Source: Anas platyrhynchos
Lineage: Eukaryota > Chordata > Aves > Anseriformes > Anatidae
Reading direction: 5' to 3'
Length of the DNA: 64,000 bases
Assembly: GCF_047663525.1 (NCBI RefSeq)
Contig: NC_092602.1
Location: 7,995,501-8,059,500 of the forward strand
The position numbers were made by a program, and so were the translations under genes. Below are positions 1-15,188 of the stretch, in pieces; the stretch's first letter is position 1; each line of letters starts with the position of its first letter. The notes beneath the pieces were generated by a model. That model worked only from the letters and a program-made list of their open reading frames with translations, ran no database searches and was not told the DNA's origin.

Positions 1-3000
1 AGATTATTGATATGGAACAAAGACAGCTGAATGATGTGATAGTTCCAAAGTAAATGTATGTCAGCAAATAAAAACTAACAACACAAGACAGTTAGAGAAT
101 CACACAATTCCACTGCCAATCTAGAAGCCATTTAGAGAAAATTGTACCACTTGACAGACGCATAAAAATATTTTTTAATACATAAACACAAATATGATCT
201 TCTACTAAAGAAATTTAATATTAAACATCACTGAAAAAGACTGCTCTTCTAGATGAAATTGTATGCTTGTGCAGTCAGCTTTTAAGAAATGGGAAACCAA
301 CTGCTTTTGTTAATTACCATGAATAACTTCAATGTTACCCCCCAGTAAGAGTGAAAAACAGAAGTCTTATTTGCTCATAGTAGACCAACACATATATCTA
401 TAAAGCTTAAAATCATCTTTATATTGATTTCAGTCTTGTTTGACCTTTAGTTTCAAGGCTGTGCATCAGAAGCTTTAAAAGCATCCAGAAAGATGAAAAC
501 AGTTAATTGCAAATATGCCGTGTAAATAAGCACTTACAATTAGTTTATATAAATGGCCTTCAGGTGGTAGACAATACAGATCAGAGCACATTAGCTTTAG
601 CTAATGACTGCACGTAAGCAGACAGAAGAAACAACTGACGGATGAATGCACTAGGTCTACGTCCTGGTACTAGCTTCAGTTTCAGGGCGAAACACCGCCT
701 CACCCAACTCTGAGCTACTGGCAAAGGAAACTTTGTGTCCTGTTTGGATTTGAGAATTAATAGTGGAACTTCGCCCTTAACAGAATCCTCAGGAACGCCA
801 AACGTGTAAGAAAAGCAAAATGAGGGAATGGAATTTCAGCTGGGTGTAAACACGTCGAGGGTTATGCACTACACTTATGAACTGATGTTCATAAAATCTT
901 ATATCCATAAATCGGCACATGCTTCTGAGAAGAACAACGTTTTCTGTACAAGTCACCATTCAGTGGCAACTTTGGAAGCTAGGATAATTACAATTACATT
1001 TCATCCTAATTACTAAACAGTAGTCAAAACAAGGTTGTAAGTGTTAGAAAGAATGGTAAAACAGATAAAACAATGATGATATGTGGATCAGCCCTGGAAT
1101 AATCCATGGACTTTTTTTATTAAAAAATGAAGGCCCTTAGACAAAACAAAAGAAATCAAATATATGTAAACCCATTCTACACCATGACCCAACATAACCC
1201 TACTGATACGCTGCAGCAGTGATTAGGGCAGCTATCTGCTGCTTCTGTGCAAGGGAGAAGCCAGAATTCAAGTCCTCTCGTTCTGCACGAGAGAAGTGCA
1301 ATAGGGTACTGATCTACCCACTGCAGACCCAGTGATATTTCCTGACTTCTCAAGATATCTGCAGCAGGATATCCTAAAATCTCACTGTTGGTATCACAGA
1401 TACAGCCTGGGAAAGCTCCTGCTCATTGTCAAGGCAGCAAATATTCATACTTCCCTTCCTCGGGATGCAGCTGGAAGAAGAGCAATGCAAAGCGTCCAGC
1501 ACAGCAAGCCCAGGAGTACCTGCGATGTGGGACTGAAGCGAGCAACTCAGGAACATCCAGCTCCCATCCCACGTGTCCCACACAGGCAGCCCTCAAGCAA
1601 ACTCCAGGAATAAGTTCGTAGTGCTGAAGTGGGTCTTGTCGTAATAAAATCCTGGGGTTTTTAATATTTTGCCTCCCTGAACTATAAAAGGCATTGCATA
1701 AAATAGAACTGCTTCCTCAAATCTGGCACTGGACAGTTCACAAGCAGCCTAAACACCTTGATTCCAAGTAAACACTTTCTAACGCATTAATCTGGACTCG
1801 AGACAATCAGCAGGTGACAGAATCACGTGGAAGTTTGAGAAAGAAGATTACTTCAACATACTGAATATAATGCAAAATGCCAGACAGTAATCTGCACACC
1901 CATTTGCATTTTTAACTGAAATTTGAGTGATTATCTACAGCTCAACCATCCAATGGATTCCATACACATAAAACTGGATTCTCCTAAAACACCTTTTAAA
2001 TACGCAAGTTGCATACTTCCACCACCAAGCATGGCGCCAGTGCCATGTTCTTTGCAAACGGTATCAGCCAAAACCAAAACAAAAACCCCACACTTTGGAA
2101 ATTTTTTGGGAGCTGGAGTGTACTTTATGCATTAACATTTTACCTACCTTTCACTGTGCATATAAAAATGAAACCATTTTCCTCCTTTACAGTACTTTTA
2201 TAAAATTAATAATTTGTTCTCAGAACTAACGGAAGCATGCACAGAAAATGCCTGTGCATAGAAGTTGTCCTTTGACTTAAATAGTGCTTTTAAAAGCAAT
2301 TCTTGGTACTTACTATACAAAGAAATGACAGTTATTCTTCATTCTTGTTCTGAAAATTAATCCTGACTAAGACTATGCTAAGGGCTGCTGTCTTCCGAAG
2401 GACTTATTTTCGTGCAGTTCATCTGCGTGCCATAATATGAGAACCACCAACCCATTTCTAAGCTCTATTACATATGCAGAACTGCTCAGAATATGAAGAC
2501 ACCGCTGGCTTTCCCAGCTGAGAACATTTCACAGTTCTCAGACTAGCCCACCCACAATTCGACATCCCTGTGAGGAAGCTGGTTTAGAAGTAAGTCATTT
2601 AATCGGGCTATCAGGCAAATTCTTGCTACCCCAATGAAGCAACTAGTAACGAAACCAACCATGACGCCAACGACATTATAAAACCAAGCACACTGGTGGT
2701 GAACTTTTCTCCATAAGCTCCTTACACCGGCCAAGGGCAGAGAGGGAACTTCCTGAAGACCTGCTCCACGGCTCCAGACCCCACACTGACCCCGCACCTT
2801 TCCAAGGCTGAGGCCGAGTGTGATTGTAGTGACTTCCCTGCCAGGGGGGACTATTCCTGGCAGCTCCGCAGGCAGTGCTTCCAGCACAGAGCCTGCTAAG
2901 GCGTGCCAAGACAGAGACACAGCAAGCACTGTTCTGCAACATATTCCGCGGGTCAGCCTCGCAGCTCCACAGTGCCAGCATTGTCCCCACAACAATCCAA

Positions 3001-4449
3001 GCAGCGAGCCCCCCAGCCTGGCACGGGCCGCTCCATGGGCCTTTACCTACTGAGGCTCCCAGGGACACCCAGCCACGCCACCGCTGCCCAGCGGCCGCGC
3101 AAAACAGCCCCTGGCACAGCTGGCGTGCCACGCAGCCCTCGCCCTTCTGTGGGACGCAGAGAAGAACCTCTGTATGCCCAGGGGAACAGAGACCCGCTTC
3201 ACTCCCAGCTCCGCAGGACGGTGACCAGCTCGTACAAGCAGCAATGACAGCAGCAGTGGCTTACAGACACTCACGAGCTCTCTTTGCCCTCCAGCCCCAG
3301 ATCCAACACCACCTGTCTTTTCTCTGCCTGTGAGCCTTCACCTTGCAGGGACTCTGCCAGCTGGCTGCTGAGGAATTTAATATATTAAAATATTGGGGTT
3401 TCACTTTGCATATCTCCTTTACCAGCAAAAGATAAGAGTTGGTGAGACTCTCCCAAGAGTCCCACCAGCCTTTCTGAAGGCAAAGCCAGGGACCTTTTTG
3501 CCCTGTGCTGAGCACTGAGCATTTGTTTAGCCATGAGCCAGAAAAAGACAGAAGTAGGAACCCCGTGTGTCCCAATGACAGCACAGGGCACTACCTGCTA
3601 CATAACCTACCTGTCCTGGGCCAGTCTGATGTGACCACAAGCCAGCACTGCTGTTGCAAAAGCAGCTTATTTTCAGCTTTCACCAGTCATCTCTGCTCCA
3701 TCATCAACCTGTGCTAGCACAGCCATTTGCAAAACTATATGGAAAACTAGACTGGAGACTTGTCTGCTTGAATAGTAATGGAAAGGATGGGAAAGTTCTC
3801 AAATGCTTCAGATTCCTAATCTGGCATGTTGCTGGACATACAAATCAAGGAGGAAAAATTTTTCAGCAGCAACATTGACTTAAGTACCCCAAAACTCCTC
3901 AGAGATCAGGAAAAGTTTTATGTAATTGAAACAAAGCCCTCTTTTTGTTTGCACAAGACGTCAATTACATGTAGAATCAAATAAATTCAGTCCCTCAGAC
4001 AATGTTTCAGGAGCAAAAGCCATTCCTCTGAGTTCCAGGTGCAAGAAATCATTGTGAAAAATTCTGCTGAGGTGGAGGGAGAAGTTTCCATAGCAATGCA
4101 CACTGAAGGCCTTGGACGTGAATCATCCTCACACAAAAGTTGTTGTAACAGCAGCAAGATAAACTTCTGCATTTGTTGTACATACACCAGAGCAGCAAAT
4201 AACTCACACCAACTTGAGAAGTGCACAGGGACCAACTTCACCCCAGGCTGCATGGAGACGGAAGATTGCATCGCATCAGGTACTTTCCTTTGTGTGATCA
4301 TAATGTTCAGGCACTCTCAAGATTAAGGAAAACAAAACTACAAAAGGAAGGTAAATGTACTAAACAGGCTGGTGTGAGGATGGATTAAAATCTGACAGAG
4401 CTTTTGTGTTGTTTAAAGGGTCCAAATCTACAACCTGGTGGCATCTGTG

Positions 4450-4640
4450 ATAGAATCACAAAAACTGGCACTGATAGGAATGTCAGATCATTTAATTCAT
4501 CAAGTTATAATTTGATCTTACTTTGGGGGAAGACAATCGATCCGTCACGACTTATCTCACCTCTTGTTTGAAACCACCCACCAGTGAAATTACAGGGCTT
4601 GTCTTGACACCTAATGGAAGTCCTTCTGACTGCAGCTCCA
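4450..4640 (-). mobile_element. degenerate CR1/L3-like LINE fragment
   Basis: On the plus strand the stretch opens with tagaatcac, then has a spaced block resembling the reverse complement of an old CR1 or L3 3' region, including tcatttaattcatcaag and a segment like ctcttgtttgaaacc followed by ccagtgaaatt. The match is from memory and quite diverged, so orientation and family are tentative. A RepeatMasker run would settle it. Confidence 0.35.
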
Positions 4641-7600
4641 GTCCAAACTTTTTATCCTCCACAAAAGTCCTTCAGCACTCCTGGGGGCCGTGCCACACCA
4701 GACACAACTGGGATAAGCAGGATCCAGCCATGAGTTCATCTGCATGCTTTGGCTTCTGAAAGATGTGGCTGCCTGAGAAGTGGCCACACAAAGCTTCACA
4801 GGCTCTCCAGCCCACATGAAAAGCCACAACTATTTATTCAATCAACACAGTACTTTTCATCCAGGCTTAAAATATGACTTCTCCATCAAATGCCCACTGT
4901 CTCCTCGCCAGGTAAGTGGTAATAACCCATGCCCATCAAAACATCTATCCTCCTTTTCCAATTTCCATTCTCTTCCAAAGGGAACTCCTCGGAGGCGGGT
5001 ACCAGCATGGAAAGGGCAGCCACGAAGCATCTCCTTCCCTGCCCTATCATTCATCACTCATTTTCAAAACCTGCTGAATGCCAGCATTCAGTTTGGGTGT
5101 CCTGTCTCAGCAGACTGTCAGTTCTCTCAAAGAGAACCAGGAAACAAAGATTTGCTGGAAAGCTGGTGTCCAGTGATAATATCAAGGATGGGAAAAGTTC
5201 CCATCCCCCTCCCCTCCTCCACGGGTTTCATCTATTTCAAAAGCCATTTAATGCACTTATTGCATCAGTGATTGCTATTGTAACAGAGAAAACGTGAACA
5301 GAAAGTCAAGAAATACTCGTTGGTAAATCCCAGGCAAGAAGCAGAACATTTCACAATGCGCTTCCCCTGCCCCACCCCTGGTTTAGGAGCCACCAGCTGC
5401 CGGCAGCTATCAGCCTGCACCTGCACCTCACCTGGCTGCAGCGATCCTGCACCTTTGACCATAAAGAAGTACGCTACTCACAGAGGAAACGTGGTGTTTT
5501 TTCTGTTTCTTTGTCTCAACATTTGTCAACCATTCTACTATTTTATTCCTTAAAAGAAGGACAAGAGTATAGAGTGATCAGGACAGCTCATTGTTGAAAG
5601 CAATTCATTTTCCAAGCTACAGCACAAGTCACTGGTGAGCAGTCCCTGCAACACTTAATTATTTTAATAATTATTAATCCTTAATTTATTAAGAGGAGCA
5701 CAGCAAACTCAAGGGCTCCCGAGCAGAGCCCTGGGGCACCTTCAAGAAGAGCTCCATCGCTGCACCGAGCCCGTTTACAGTTCATTGTGCAAATATTCGC
5801 TTTGCTCGGGGGTGGACTCCCTCCGTAGGCAAAGCCAACATGGCTTTTTTCCTTTGCTGGATTCCAGGTCGAAGGTATAACTAAAAAGCCTCTTTCAACC
5901 GCCTTACATGTGCAAGATATATACATATTTAAGAGCCTCCATTAGGCCTGACGCCAAACCAAAGTTAAATCTGAGTGTAACAGTTAAAAGTATAATTTTA
6001 AGCGTGAAGTCATGGCACCCACAGCTGTAAACATATCTCAACACTATTCCATTCTTTAGGATGATTCATAGGAAAAATAAGCAAATTGCTACGGCTTCAC
6101 TTACGTTAAAGGACTAGCTTGTTTTCTAAAGTAAGCTTACCATTTCATCTCATTGTCATGTACAGATAAGCTCTGCTAAGTCTGAGTAATTTACTGAAAC
6201 TCCTATCAGGGGAAAAAAAAAATAATTAAAGCGAGTCTGAAGTGAAAACAAGTAACGTGAGACATCCCACTAAGCCATATTTTCCTATGCGGGCCCAGCT
6301 AGGTCGCAGGCAGGCATTTCTAAGTTATCAGACGAGATAATCCTGCTGGTTATCACACAGATCTCAGAACATTTTCACATTATTAGGTACCAAACCTACG
6401 TCTTTACACATCCAATTAAAAAATTAATTCCCTCTTTTATCCTTTACAGAAAGCTGCTTTCCTGAAACTCTCCCCGTCCAAACAAATGCCGAGCTCCCGA
6501 CTAAATTGCTAAGAGGAAACTGCTCTGAGCTCACTGTGACACGAAACTGAAGTGTACATTCAGAAAGGCATCAGGAGAGGCGATCTTGCAAAAACACATT
6601 TTCTGTTAAAAACATTATCTGAGCAACCCTTTTGGTTCAGCAGACTGTTTGCCAACAGAACAAAGAATTATATGTTTCACAGTGTTTAAGAATCACAGCA
6701 ACTGGAAGATTTCCAGATTTCACATTCAGCTTGGAGCACTCACTTCCAGGCAGGAATGAGAGCACAACTTCCACTCGCTGTGCGAACGCCTAAGAATACT
6801 CATTAAAAAGAGCATTATTTCCAAGCAGCACTGAGCGGCAGCCCTGCACCCCAAAAGCATGCTAATACCGTCAGCTGCCGACCTCCCCGGGGATGCCCCA
6901 CCAAACTTGGGAGAAAAATTGTATCTTCAAATAATTTGTACTGGTCGTATGTGTTTGTGTGAGAATCCAGCAGCCAAATAAACATCCAGGAAACACTGAA
7001 CGCCCTTCACATTGCTGCAATAGAAAATACAGGCTTTTGTTGTTTCATACTATATATTTATAGACTGAACAGGGGGACTTTCACCCCTTCCCTAAACATA
7101 AAGATAAATCCACTTTTGTGAGGTTGTTTTATTAAGGAGGGCTGGTTGGTTGGCTGATCTGATTTTTGCTGCAAAATGGACTAATAAAAACAGACCAGGG
7201 AATCTTCCCTTCTTCCCTTCTCAAAGAAAGAGAAAAGATGTCCTGATTAACAGGGCATGTTTCTACTGCCAAATATATGTCACCACAAGCCAGGGAGGCC
7301 TCTCCAACAAAAGATTTTACAGTTGTGTCACAGGTATAAATGACTGCAAACATTTTTTGGAAAAAGTAAGCAAAACATCCGTACAACGTCTGCAATAATG
7401 GATTCCTATCAAAGAAAACAGACAGCATTTCAATGAGTTAAGCCAAACAAGAACATACAGAAAAACACATCTGATAACAAAACACACAGCCTGATAACAG
7501 TGTGTGTTTTACTCAACTCTGTATTTTCAGTGTCAGGTTTATTCCAGTTGAGCCGCCCCAGATCACCTAACTTGTCCCAGGGTGCTGGCTCCCGACTGCA

Positions 7601-10600
7601 GAGCAGCCCCAGCACACGGCCAAGCCCAGACAGCTCCAAGTGAGAGCAAGTAGTACTTCTTCCCCTTCTTGACACTTGCTGCAAAGGACTCCTGCTCAGG
7701 ACAGGATTGGGTTGTGTTGGCCTGAAAATCAGATGTCTGAGGCAAAGGAGACTCAGAGGCAGCCCTGCGCCGTAGATTCCTGCCGCCTTAGGTTAGCTCA
7801 CCTCTGACTTCAGAACATTAAGGGAGCTTTGCCAACAAAACCCCCTTTTCTTATCTTTGCCCTTTCTCTAGAAAAACTTACTTTGCTCATGGAAAGGAAA
7901 TGACAAAGGTAGAAAAATGACACCAGCAGAACATCAAGGCGCCCTGACAGCTTATCGCTCCTGTGAAGGTTTTCGTTCTGGCCAGCAGCTGCACAATTAC
8001 TCGACAGGAAACAAAGACGAAAGGAGTCAACGTGGCCAGGGACAAGGTGGGACTGAAACTCCTCCAGGAGCAGCTCGCAGTTAGGTGTGATTAAGCACAC
8101 TGTAACACATACATCTGTAACCCAAGCGGTACTGGAGCTAAGTCAATTAAACAAAACTAACCTGCCTACTCCTATTTGCCTACGCAGAAGCTAACACTGC
8201 TTCAATTAAGTTAGCTTTCAAAAAAGACTTCAGGTACTGAGGTTCCTGCAACCCATGGCACTTTGGAACAGCCTGGGTTCGGCAGCCTTTCCCATTTGTT
8301 CTCACTAGTAAACCCTACAGCTGCAGTGTGCAGCAGCATCCATTTTTCTCTTGAAAACCTTAATAAAATTATCCGTCCACACAAGCCCTCTGAGCATGCA
8401 GAGGCTTCCAACACCCAGCTCTCCAGATCTGTTTGCTGCAGCTGCAGGGTCCTGCCACAGCACAGCACCCTGAGGTGCCAGCCAGCCAGCAAGGAGACCG
8501 CCAGGTCAACCCGGGCATCACCAGCACACAGAGTATACAGTGGGTATGAAAGGTAACCACGCTGCATTGCAAAGGCCAAACCATCAGTATGTTAAAAAAA
8601 AAAAAAAGTGTTTATGAGAATGAGAGAAAGAGATTAGACTCATTTGCTGATCTCTGAATAAGTGGAGCACTTGTATGGCCTGTAATTGTCTTCACATCTA
8701 TTGATTTATAGAAGAGTTCAGCGTGCTGCAGGACAGATTCAGTGTTGCCCTCGCTTCACACAGACAGCCAAACCAAACCAGGAAGACAGTGCTTTCAGGG
8801 AGAGGAGAAAACCAGCAAGTATCAGGACAAGAAGTAAACATATAAAGATGAAAACATACATACACGTATGCATGATCTGTCTGACAAAGCAAGATGGTTA
8901 TGGCTCAACCACAAGAATGAAGTGAAGTTGCACAATCCGCACAGGAAGACTTTCCTCCCGTGGAGCTGTTTCCATTTTCCACAAATAATCAAAAGAAGGA
9001 CTGGAAGGAGGGGGAAGAGGTCAAATCAGGATCTGTTACGCACAATCCCTTCTCATCACAGCCACAAGCATATTTCTTTATGTAAATTTTCAGATTCCAC
9101 CAGAGCAGTGAACTCTGCAAAGGTCAGTCCAATATTTAGCCTACCCCAAAGCTTTGCTGAAACAGCTCTTCTATCTAAATTACCACTTGCAACTGTATGA
9201 ATTTTCCATAAATAGCCTTTTTTTACATCAGAAAAAAAGGCAAATCAAGGGTGTGGTTACTGTAATTTAAATCAACAGAGAACCACTGTGCAGACTGCCT
9301 ACGCTTTTATGCTAGACAGCCTCACCATGATCCAAGCAACACTGCGCTTCCAGGAGGAGCTGCTGGAGATGTTAATGGTGATCCCCGGTGCAGGAAAAGT
9401 CTTCTGGAATTTTGACAGCTGAGACTTTCGGGGGCTATAGAGGTATCCATTTATATCCTTGTCACATATGCGAGCTGGAGTTTTCAGTCGCTTGGTAGCA
9501 CAGCTCTGCATTAGCCATAAGACCATGCAGTGTTAGATTTAATTTTATTCTAGTAATGAGAAGATAAAAACTTCCTCAAAATCTTCAGCATTGGCTCCCA
9601 CGTTGTACGTTTTGACCTCTGTAAGCCTTTTTCCACTTAACAGAGAAGCTCATTAACAGTAACTCTCACCTAAAACACCAGGATGATTCCTCCTTTGTCT
9701 GGAGGAAAATCCACTCGCTGCTCAAAGGCCAGGTCTCTCCTGCAAGAACTGCCACCTGTTCACAAAGCCTGGTCCTTGGCAGCACAGCGAGATGGCCACA
9801 ACGCAGAGCAGCGGGGAGTTTTGCTTCACCAGAGCAGGAAGACCTCGGAGCAGGCCAAAAGCTTCCACAGCAGCAACACTGACAGCTAGGCCGGGGCATG
9901 ACCCAGCACCACTGACACGATGAGTGCTGCAGCAGGAGTCGGAGCTTTCAGCCACCAGCATCTCAGAGGAGCCAAACCGTAGCTAGAAGCTGTCTCAGCT
10001 GAGAAAACGGGAGTTTTTGTTATTGGAAGGCAAGTATTTGTCCAAATCTTCACTACTGCTCTATCTGGATTGGGAAGAGGGTGGCGAGCAAATATCATGC
10101 TTGTCTCCCAGATAAGAGATTCACATTGATTTCTCAAGCTATTGCCAAAGAATTAGCATACAGCCTCTAACTATAATATGAACTGTAAAAGTGCCTGGAA
10201 CAAAAAATAATTAATGTGTGTCTTCATTGAAAGAAAAAAAAAATAAAGCTTAAACAAGGTATTAGGGAAGCCATGGCTGCCTAAAATTATAACAATAAAT
10301 AGCAAACCTCGCCTCCCACGCATTCAAAGAATCAACAATTCCCCGTGCATCAAAAATAAGCTCACATAATTGATCATGCTGCACTAGCTTTACCTTTGAG
10401 TACTGTAAAACTGTGCCATTCATGCTTTACATTTTTCTAAATTTAGGAAAGTAGGTGATAGTAAGACAGCTCCACGCTTGTCCAGCTCAAGAACAGTAAG
10501 AAGCCCCCTGGGTCTGTAAGAGACTGAAAGCTCTCCAACAGCATCAAAGGACTTCGGCAGACATGGGGACACACACACGTGCAAATCTCAAACACTGAAG

Positions 10601-11794
10601 ATGAATCAATCTTTTCTCCAAACATACCAGTATGATCAAAAGCTGTATCGATATAAGCAGAAAGTATCATCATTGTTCCTGATAATACAAGAAGAAAGTG
10701 CTAGACAGAAAAAATGAGCCATAAGTGAGTCAAGAAACAACCAGCAGTTGAACACGGAAAATTTAAGGTATGTTTAATTCATCCACTGAAGCAAAAGCAT
10801 TGGCTGAGAATAACACCCTTGTTCTGTAATGGTAGTATTACACGGTCCCCCTACGTTGTGCAGAAATAATGCTCTGCTGCCCACAAAATCAGAAGTATAA
10901 CTCCTTATTTCTATACATATTTCAAAAAGCAAATGTAAGGCAACCCTTTACAAAGAATAAATTATTTTAAATGGAAAAAAAAATTCAGGCATGAAATACC
11001 ATCAGGATCTACATCACCAGTACGTCAAAGAGCGGTCTTCTGCTAGTGAATGGATCCCTTCCAAAGCTGCACCTCAACACACACGGATTCCCAGGATTAG
11101 TTCAGTTACAACTGAGGTGGGGGGGGGAGGGGGAATTAAGCTTAAAGCTGGAACTTTGCTCTTGTTCTGATGCAAGTCATTGACTCTCAACTAACTGGAG
11201 ATAAAATTCTCACACCCACAAGCACACAAGATGCCACAAAGAGAACAAATGACTATTTTACTTAGTACAGAAATAACACAGAAGCAGGTGAATCAGAGGG
11301 CTATGTATATTTATTACAGGAAGACCATTTCTGAGCATAAAGCACCAGCACAATACACCACAAAGAAACACAAGCAATTAGTGCAGCACATCTCCAAGGT
11401 ACCTGCACCGAAGGCTCAGTGACTCGGTGTGGCATAAAGCTAGAAAACAGAATGTGGGCTTGAATTGTTGGTATGGCACTAAATGCATCTGAACAGACTC
11501 TAATGCAATTAACTCGTTAACGCTGCATATGATTCAGTCCAGAAGTCAATGCAGTTTTAACTTAGCAGCATTACTATTTCTCCATACCACAGAACCTAAT
11601 GTTAGTATTTTGCATAGACACTTCTGCGCTCACATTGTTCCTGAGGTGTTCTCTCATCATCATCTCTCTTTTTAATCTCGTTTCATAAGAGCAAACAATG
11701 AAGACAGCACAGGAAGGAAAGAGGGCTAGGGAGGGGAAGGCAGACAGTGGTACTTCAGCGTGAGTATGGCTTTCCTGAGAGCAGAATTATCAGT

Positions 11795-11890
11795 CTGCCA
11801 CTGGACCGAGTGCAGAAAAGAGTTACTAAAATGATTAGGAGAGATAAGCACGGAGTTTGTTCAGCCTAGAAAAATACACAGTAAGAGGAC
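11795..11890 (+). mobile_element. CR1-like LINE internal fragment
   Basis: The sequence contains a stretch resembling the conserved region just before the 3' end of CR1/L2 LINEs: a track like agagttactaaaatgatta, then gagataagcacggag, then tttgttcagcctagaaaaat. The full reading frame is not preserved. It is an old fragment inside the SPPL3 intron. Confidence 0.45.
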
Positions 11891-13743
11891 AAGTGGGCAC
11901 CCATGCTAAAAGGAACACTAAGTGTGGCAACTACTGGATTAGAATGACCCCAAATTGTGCTACGAGCGATAGAGGAACTCACCCTCTTTCCTGACACCAA
12001 CCAATGTGCTGATCCAGTTGAACAATTCCCCCCACCCCACCAAATTCGAGTTAATTTGCAGATTAACATCTCCGTAGTCCCATGAGCACTAGTGGCAACA
12101 CAGGAGACGGCAGTTTTTCCAGTTCTGTGCATTGTGCTTTCTGAAGAAGGAAAAAAAAGGAAAAAAAAATCACCTGGACTCATTCCAAGCATATTACCCA
12201 GTTTGTTTTTTCCATCCTGAGAAACAAGGAGGAGGAGAACATGCCCTACTGCTCTTTTGCACCCACTTCTTCTAACTAGTATAGAGGTCTAATGAAGCAA
12301 TACTGTTTGGGTGGATTATCAGGGGAAACTCACATGTTCAGCTTTAACCTGGCCCTCTGAAGCTGCAATGCTTACCAACAGCAAACTTTCGTAAAACAGA
12401 TGTCTGCAATATTACATCACATCACCTTTTTGGACAGATCGAAGTACGTGGATCTTCATGTACAGGACCAAGTGAAATTTGAACGTGACCATTAGTACAG
12501 CCACCTGCAATTTTACCTAGTTTTATCAGTGATAGCATCATCTCAGTACCTTCCAGTCTTCTGCAAGCACAACTGAAATGTCCACACCAAATCCAGTCGG
12601 ACAACACAGAGGGTGAGCCTGTAATATTTCTGCAAGCTGAGGGGTAATTGGCTCAAAATCTCCTAGAAACTTCAAACAAGAGCAGGTTCACATGGTTACT
12701 CACCTTTTTAAAGGCAAACTTCTATTAAAGGGCACCCAGGTAACATTACACAGGGCAGCAAGTTCTCTTCTCTTCAGAGGTCATCTCTGAACTTGCAGTG
12801 GTCATCCCAAACCAGAAAAGACGCAAAAGCACCAGAGATGGTAACCTCTTTCCGCATCTGCCTGTTAGTGTAACTTTCCTTTTACTTCATTTATTCAAAT
12901 TATTCTAATTGAATGGGTGTTGTGTGCTAGACAAACTGGAACACATCAGAGCAGTGCGCCACTTCCAAAACCATTTTTTGCTTATGTATTCATTAAATGT
13001 TCCAGCAGTCAGATAAAATCTCCACCAACGGAACCCTAACCAGACAGAAGGCTAACCCAGCAGTTCTAGGAGCAGACATATCAGATTTTCAGGTGTTATT
13101 AAAAATTGTGACACACCCAACCACAAGGGCAAGGAAAATTTACAAATACAAGTCAGGTTAACTTCTATTTTTCCCATCTTTAACAGAATTGCTTTGAAAA
13201 GTGCAAGCTGGCACTTTTGCATGAATCCTGAAGCCCACTGAAACAATGCAGTTTCTGCTTTTTACAGCAATTATAGATTAGGAAAATAACAGCTCAATAC
13301 TATTAGGAAAAATACAGAACCACTGGGCTTGGTACGGCTGTCCATGCACCAGCAGGCTTGGAAGGATATAATGTATGGTTGGCATCTAGGAGCTGCTGTA
13401 GAACAAATACTGCCTGGTTTGGAAGACGTGCTGCAGACACTGTAATAGAGGACTCAGCTTTCCAGGAAAATTTACCTGCTGGAAACCTAAATGCTGATCC
13501 TTCGGCAGTAATTTAAATTTACATTTTCTTTAAATATATGTAGTAAAAAAGAAAAAAAAAAGTGACCAGATTTGAACAAGACGAATAAACATAACTGACT
13601 TGTGAAAGAAAATACCTACAATACAACTACACAACTCGGGAACAGTCTGGTGCCATCACAATGCAGGCAGGCAGATATCTGTGGGGAGGAACAACCTCCC
13701 AGTGGACCAGCTAACACACAACTGGAGAGCCAGGTAAGCTTTT

Positions 13744-13861
13744 AGGGCAGGCTGGATGGGCCTTCGGGCAGCCTGGGCTGTGGAAGGCGTTGTGCCCAAG
13801 GCAGGGGGCTTTAAGGTCCTGCCAAACCGAGCCGTTCTGTGGTCCTGTCATTCTATGACTT
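13744..13861 (+). mobile_element. CR1 LINE, 3' end
   Basis: The stretch matches the avian CR1 3' terminus closely in order: ggcaggctggatgggcc, a gggcagcctgggctgtgg block, a short ggcagggggctttaaggtcc block, ccaaaccgagccgttctgtgg, and a terminal cattctatgact. CR1 elements end in short repeats of the ATTCTATGA type, which fits this terminus. The copy is 5'-truncated, as most CR1 copies are. It lies in the SPPL3 intron, antisense to that gene. This is the strongest single sequence clue to an avian host. Confidence 0.85.
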
Positions 13862-14847
13862 CCTTTCCCAGTCCTACACCATACCTATTTTCTGAATCCA
13901 GAAAACAGATGAAGGACATTTTTCAACCTATCTCAATCAAAATCTACCTTTGTCAGCCAGAATGCAGACACCTGGAGTCTCAGAAACATTACAAACGGAT
14001 TTTGTGTGTCTCCTGTACCCAGCCCTTCCCATCCCACTTGGCACCTCAGCTCAGTTTCATAGCTGGTCTGGACTGCCATGTCTCAAAGCCACCTACAAAA
14101 ATACTACAGAGGTAAATCCTCCCGATATCCTTCAGTAATCCTCAGTTACTTTAAGCAACTGTCTGTTCTGAAAACACCGGGGTCCCCTGGGAAGCCAGAG
14201 ATTACACGCTGTTGTACTACGTTTATATATCTGCTGATATTTCTTGCTCAGGAACAAAATGCTTTCCTGGAAAGGCTTTGTAGTAAACATCCAGACGTTT
14301 AACCTTCCTAAAAATAACACAATTCACCCCAGGAACGCTCTTTTACTCTAAGTGTGCCCCCCAGGCAAAAGTGCTCAGCTCAGAACTACAGGAAGACAAC
14401 CTCACCTCAACAAAAGTTACAAGAGTCTACACACGAGCAACAGAATTTGCTATTTTTGAAATACAAGAAGAGAAAATGACCTTCATCAATATGTAAGTGA
14501 TTAACTTTCATCAGCCATGCCTGAAGTTATAAATCAAATACTACAATCAGAGACAGAAAAGCAAATTAAATACATCTCATCCACACACGCCAATTCCAAA
14601 AGTTTACAGCAGCAAAGATGCAGAACACAGTAGAAGAAATGTGCTGATGCTTCTCGACCTTCAAAAATAATTTTAACATTTAAAATTTATAAGTAGTATC
14701 TAGCTAGAACAAACTCATGCTAAATTAAATTATCAAGAAGGTAGAAAAATAAAAATGAGCTCTGCACAACTTCATCTCAAGCTGGGGAAAAAAAAAAACA
14801 AACCAAAACAATGGGAAGCGTGATTCAGTCTCCCTGCGAGTACTAAC

Positions 14848-14913
14848 AGGTACTAGACAACCACTCAGTTACTAGTTGATAGGTACTAGACAACCATTTA
14901 ACTGCCACTAGTG
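14848..14913. repeat. two-copy direct repeat, period 33
   Basis: The 16-base block aggtactagacaacca occurs at 14848 and again at 14881, exactly 33 bases apart. The remainder of each unit is diverged but still carries actag-type words. It looks like a small local tandem duplication in intronic sequence. Confidence 0.6.
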
Positions 14914-15188
14914 CTGAGCTGCTGTATGACAACACAGAAGCCTCTGCATGAGAAGCAGAAGGCGCTTTGGCATTTATCTCCACTGGGCATTATTTCTCCC
15001 CAGATCCAAGTGACCACTTGAGAATTAGACCAGAGATCCCAGATCGCTCAGGCCAGATTTTTGCCAGGAGCAGTAAATGAAGACTAAAGTGATGCTAGTC
15101 CAGGGGCAGACTAAAGCGGGGCTGGAGAAGCTTCCCCAAGTGCTGGAGCAAACCACAACTGAAATCCCATGGCACTGTATCTGGAAAG

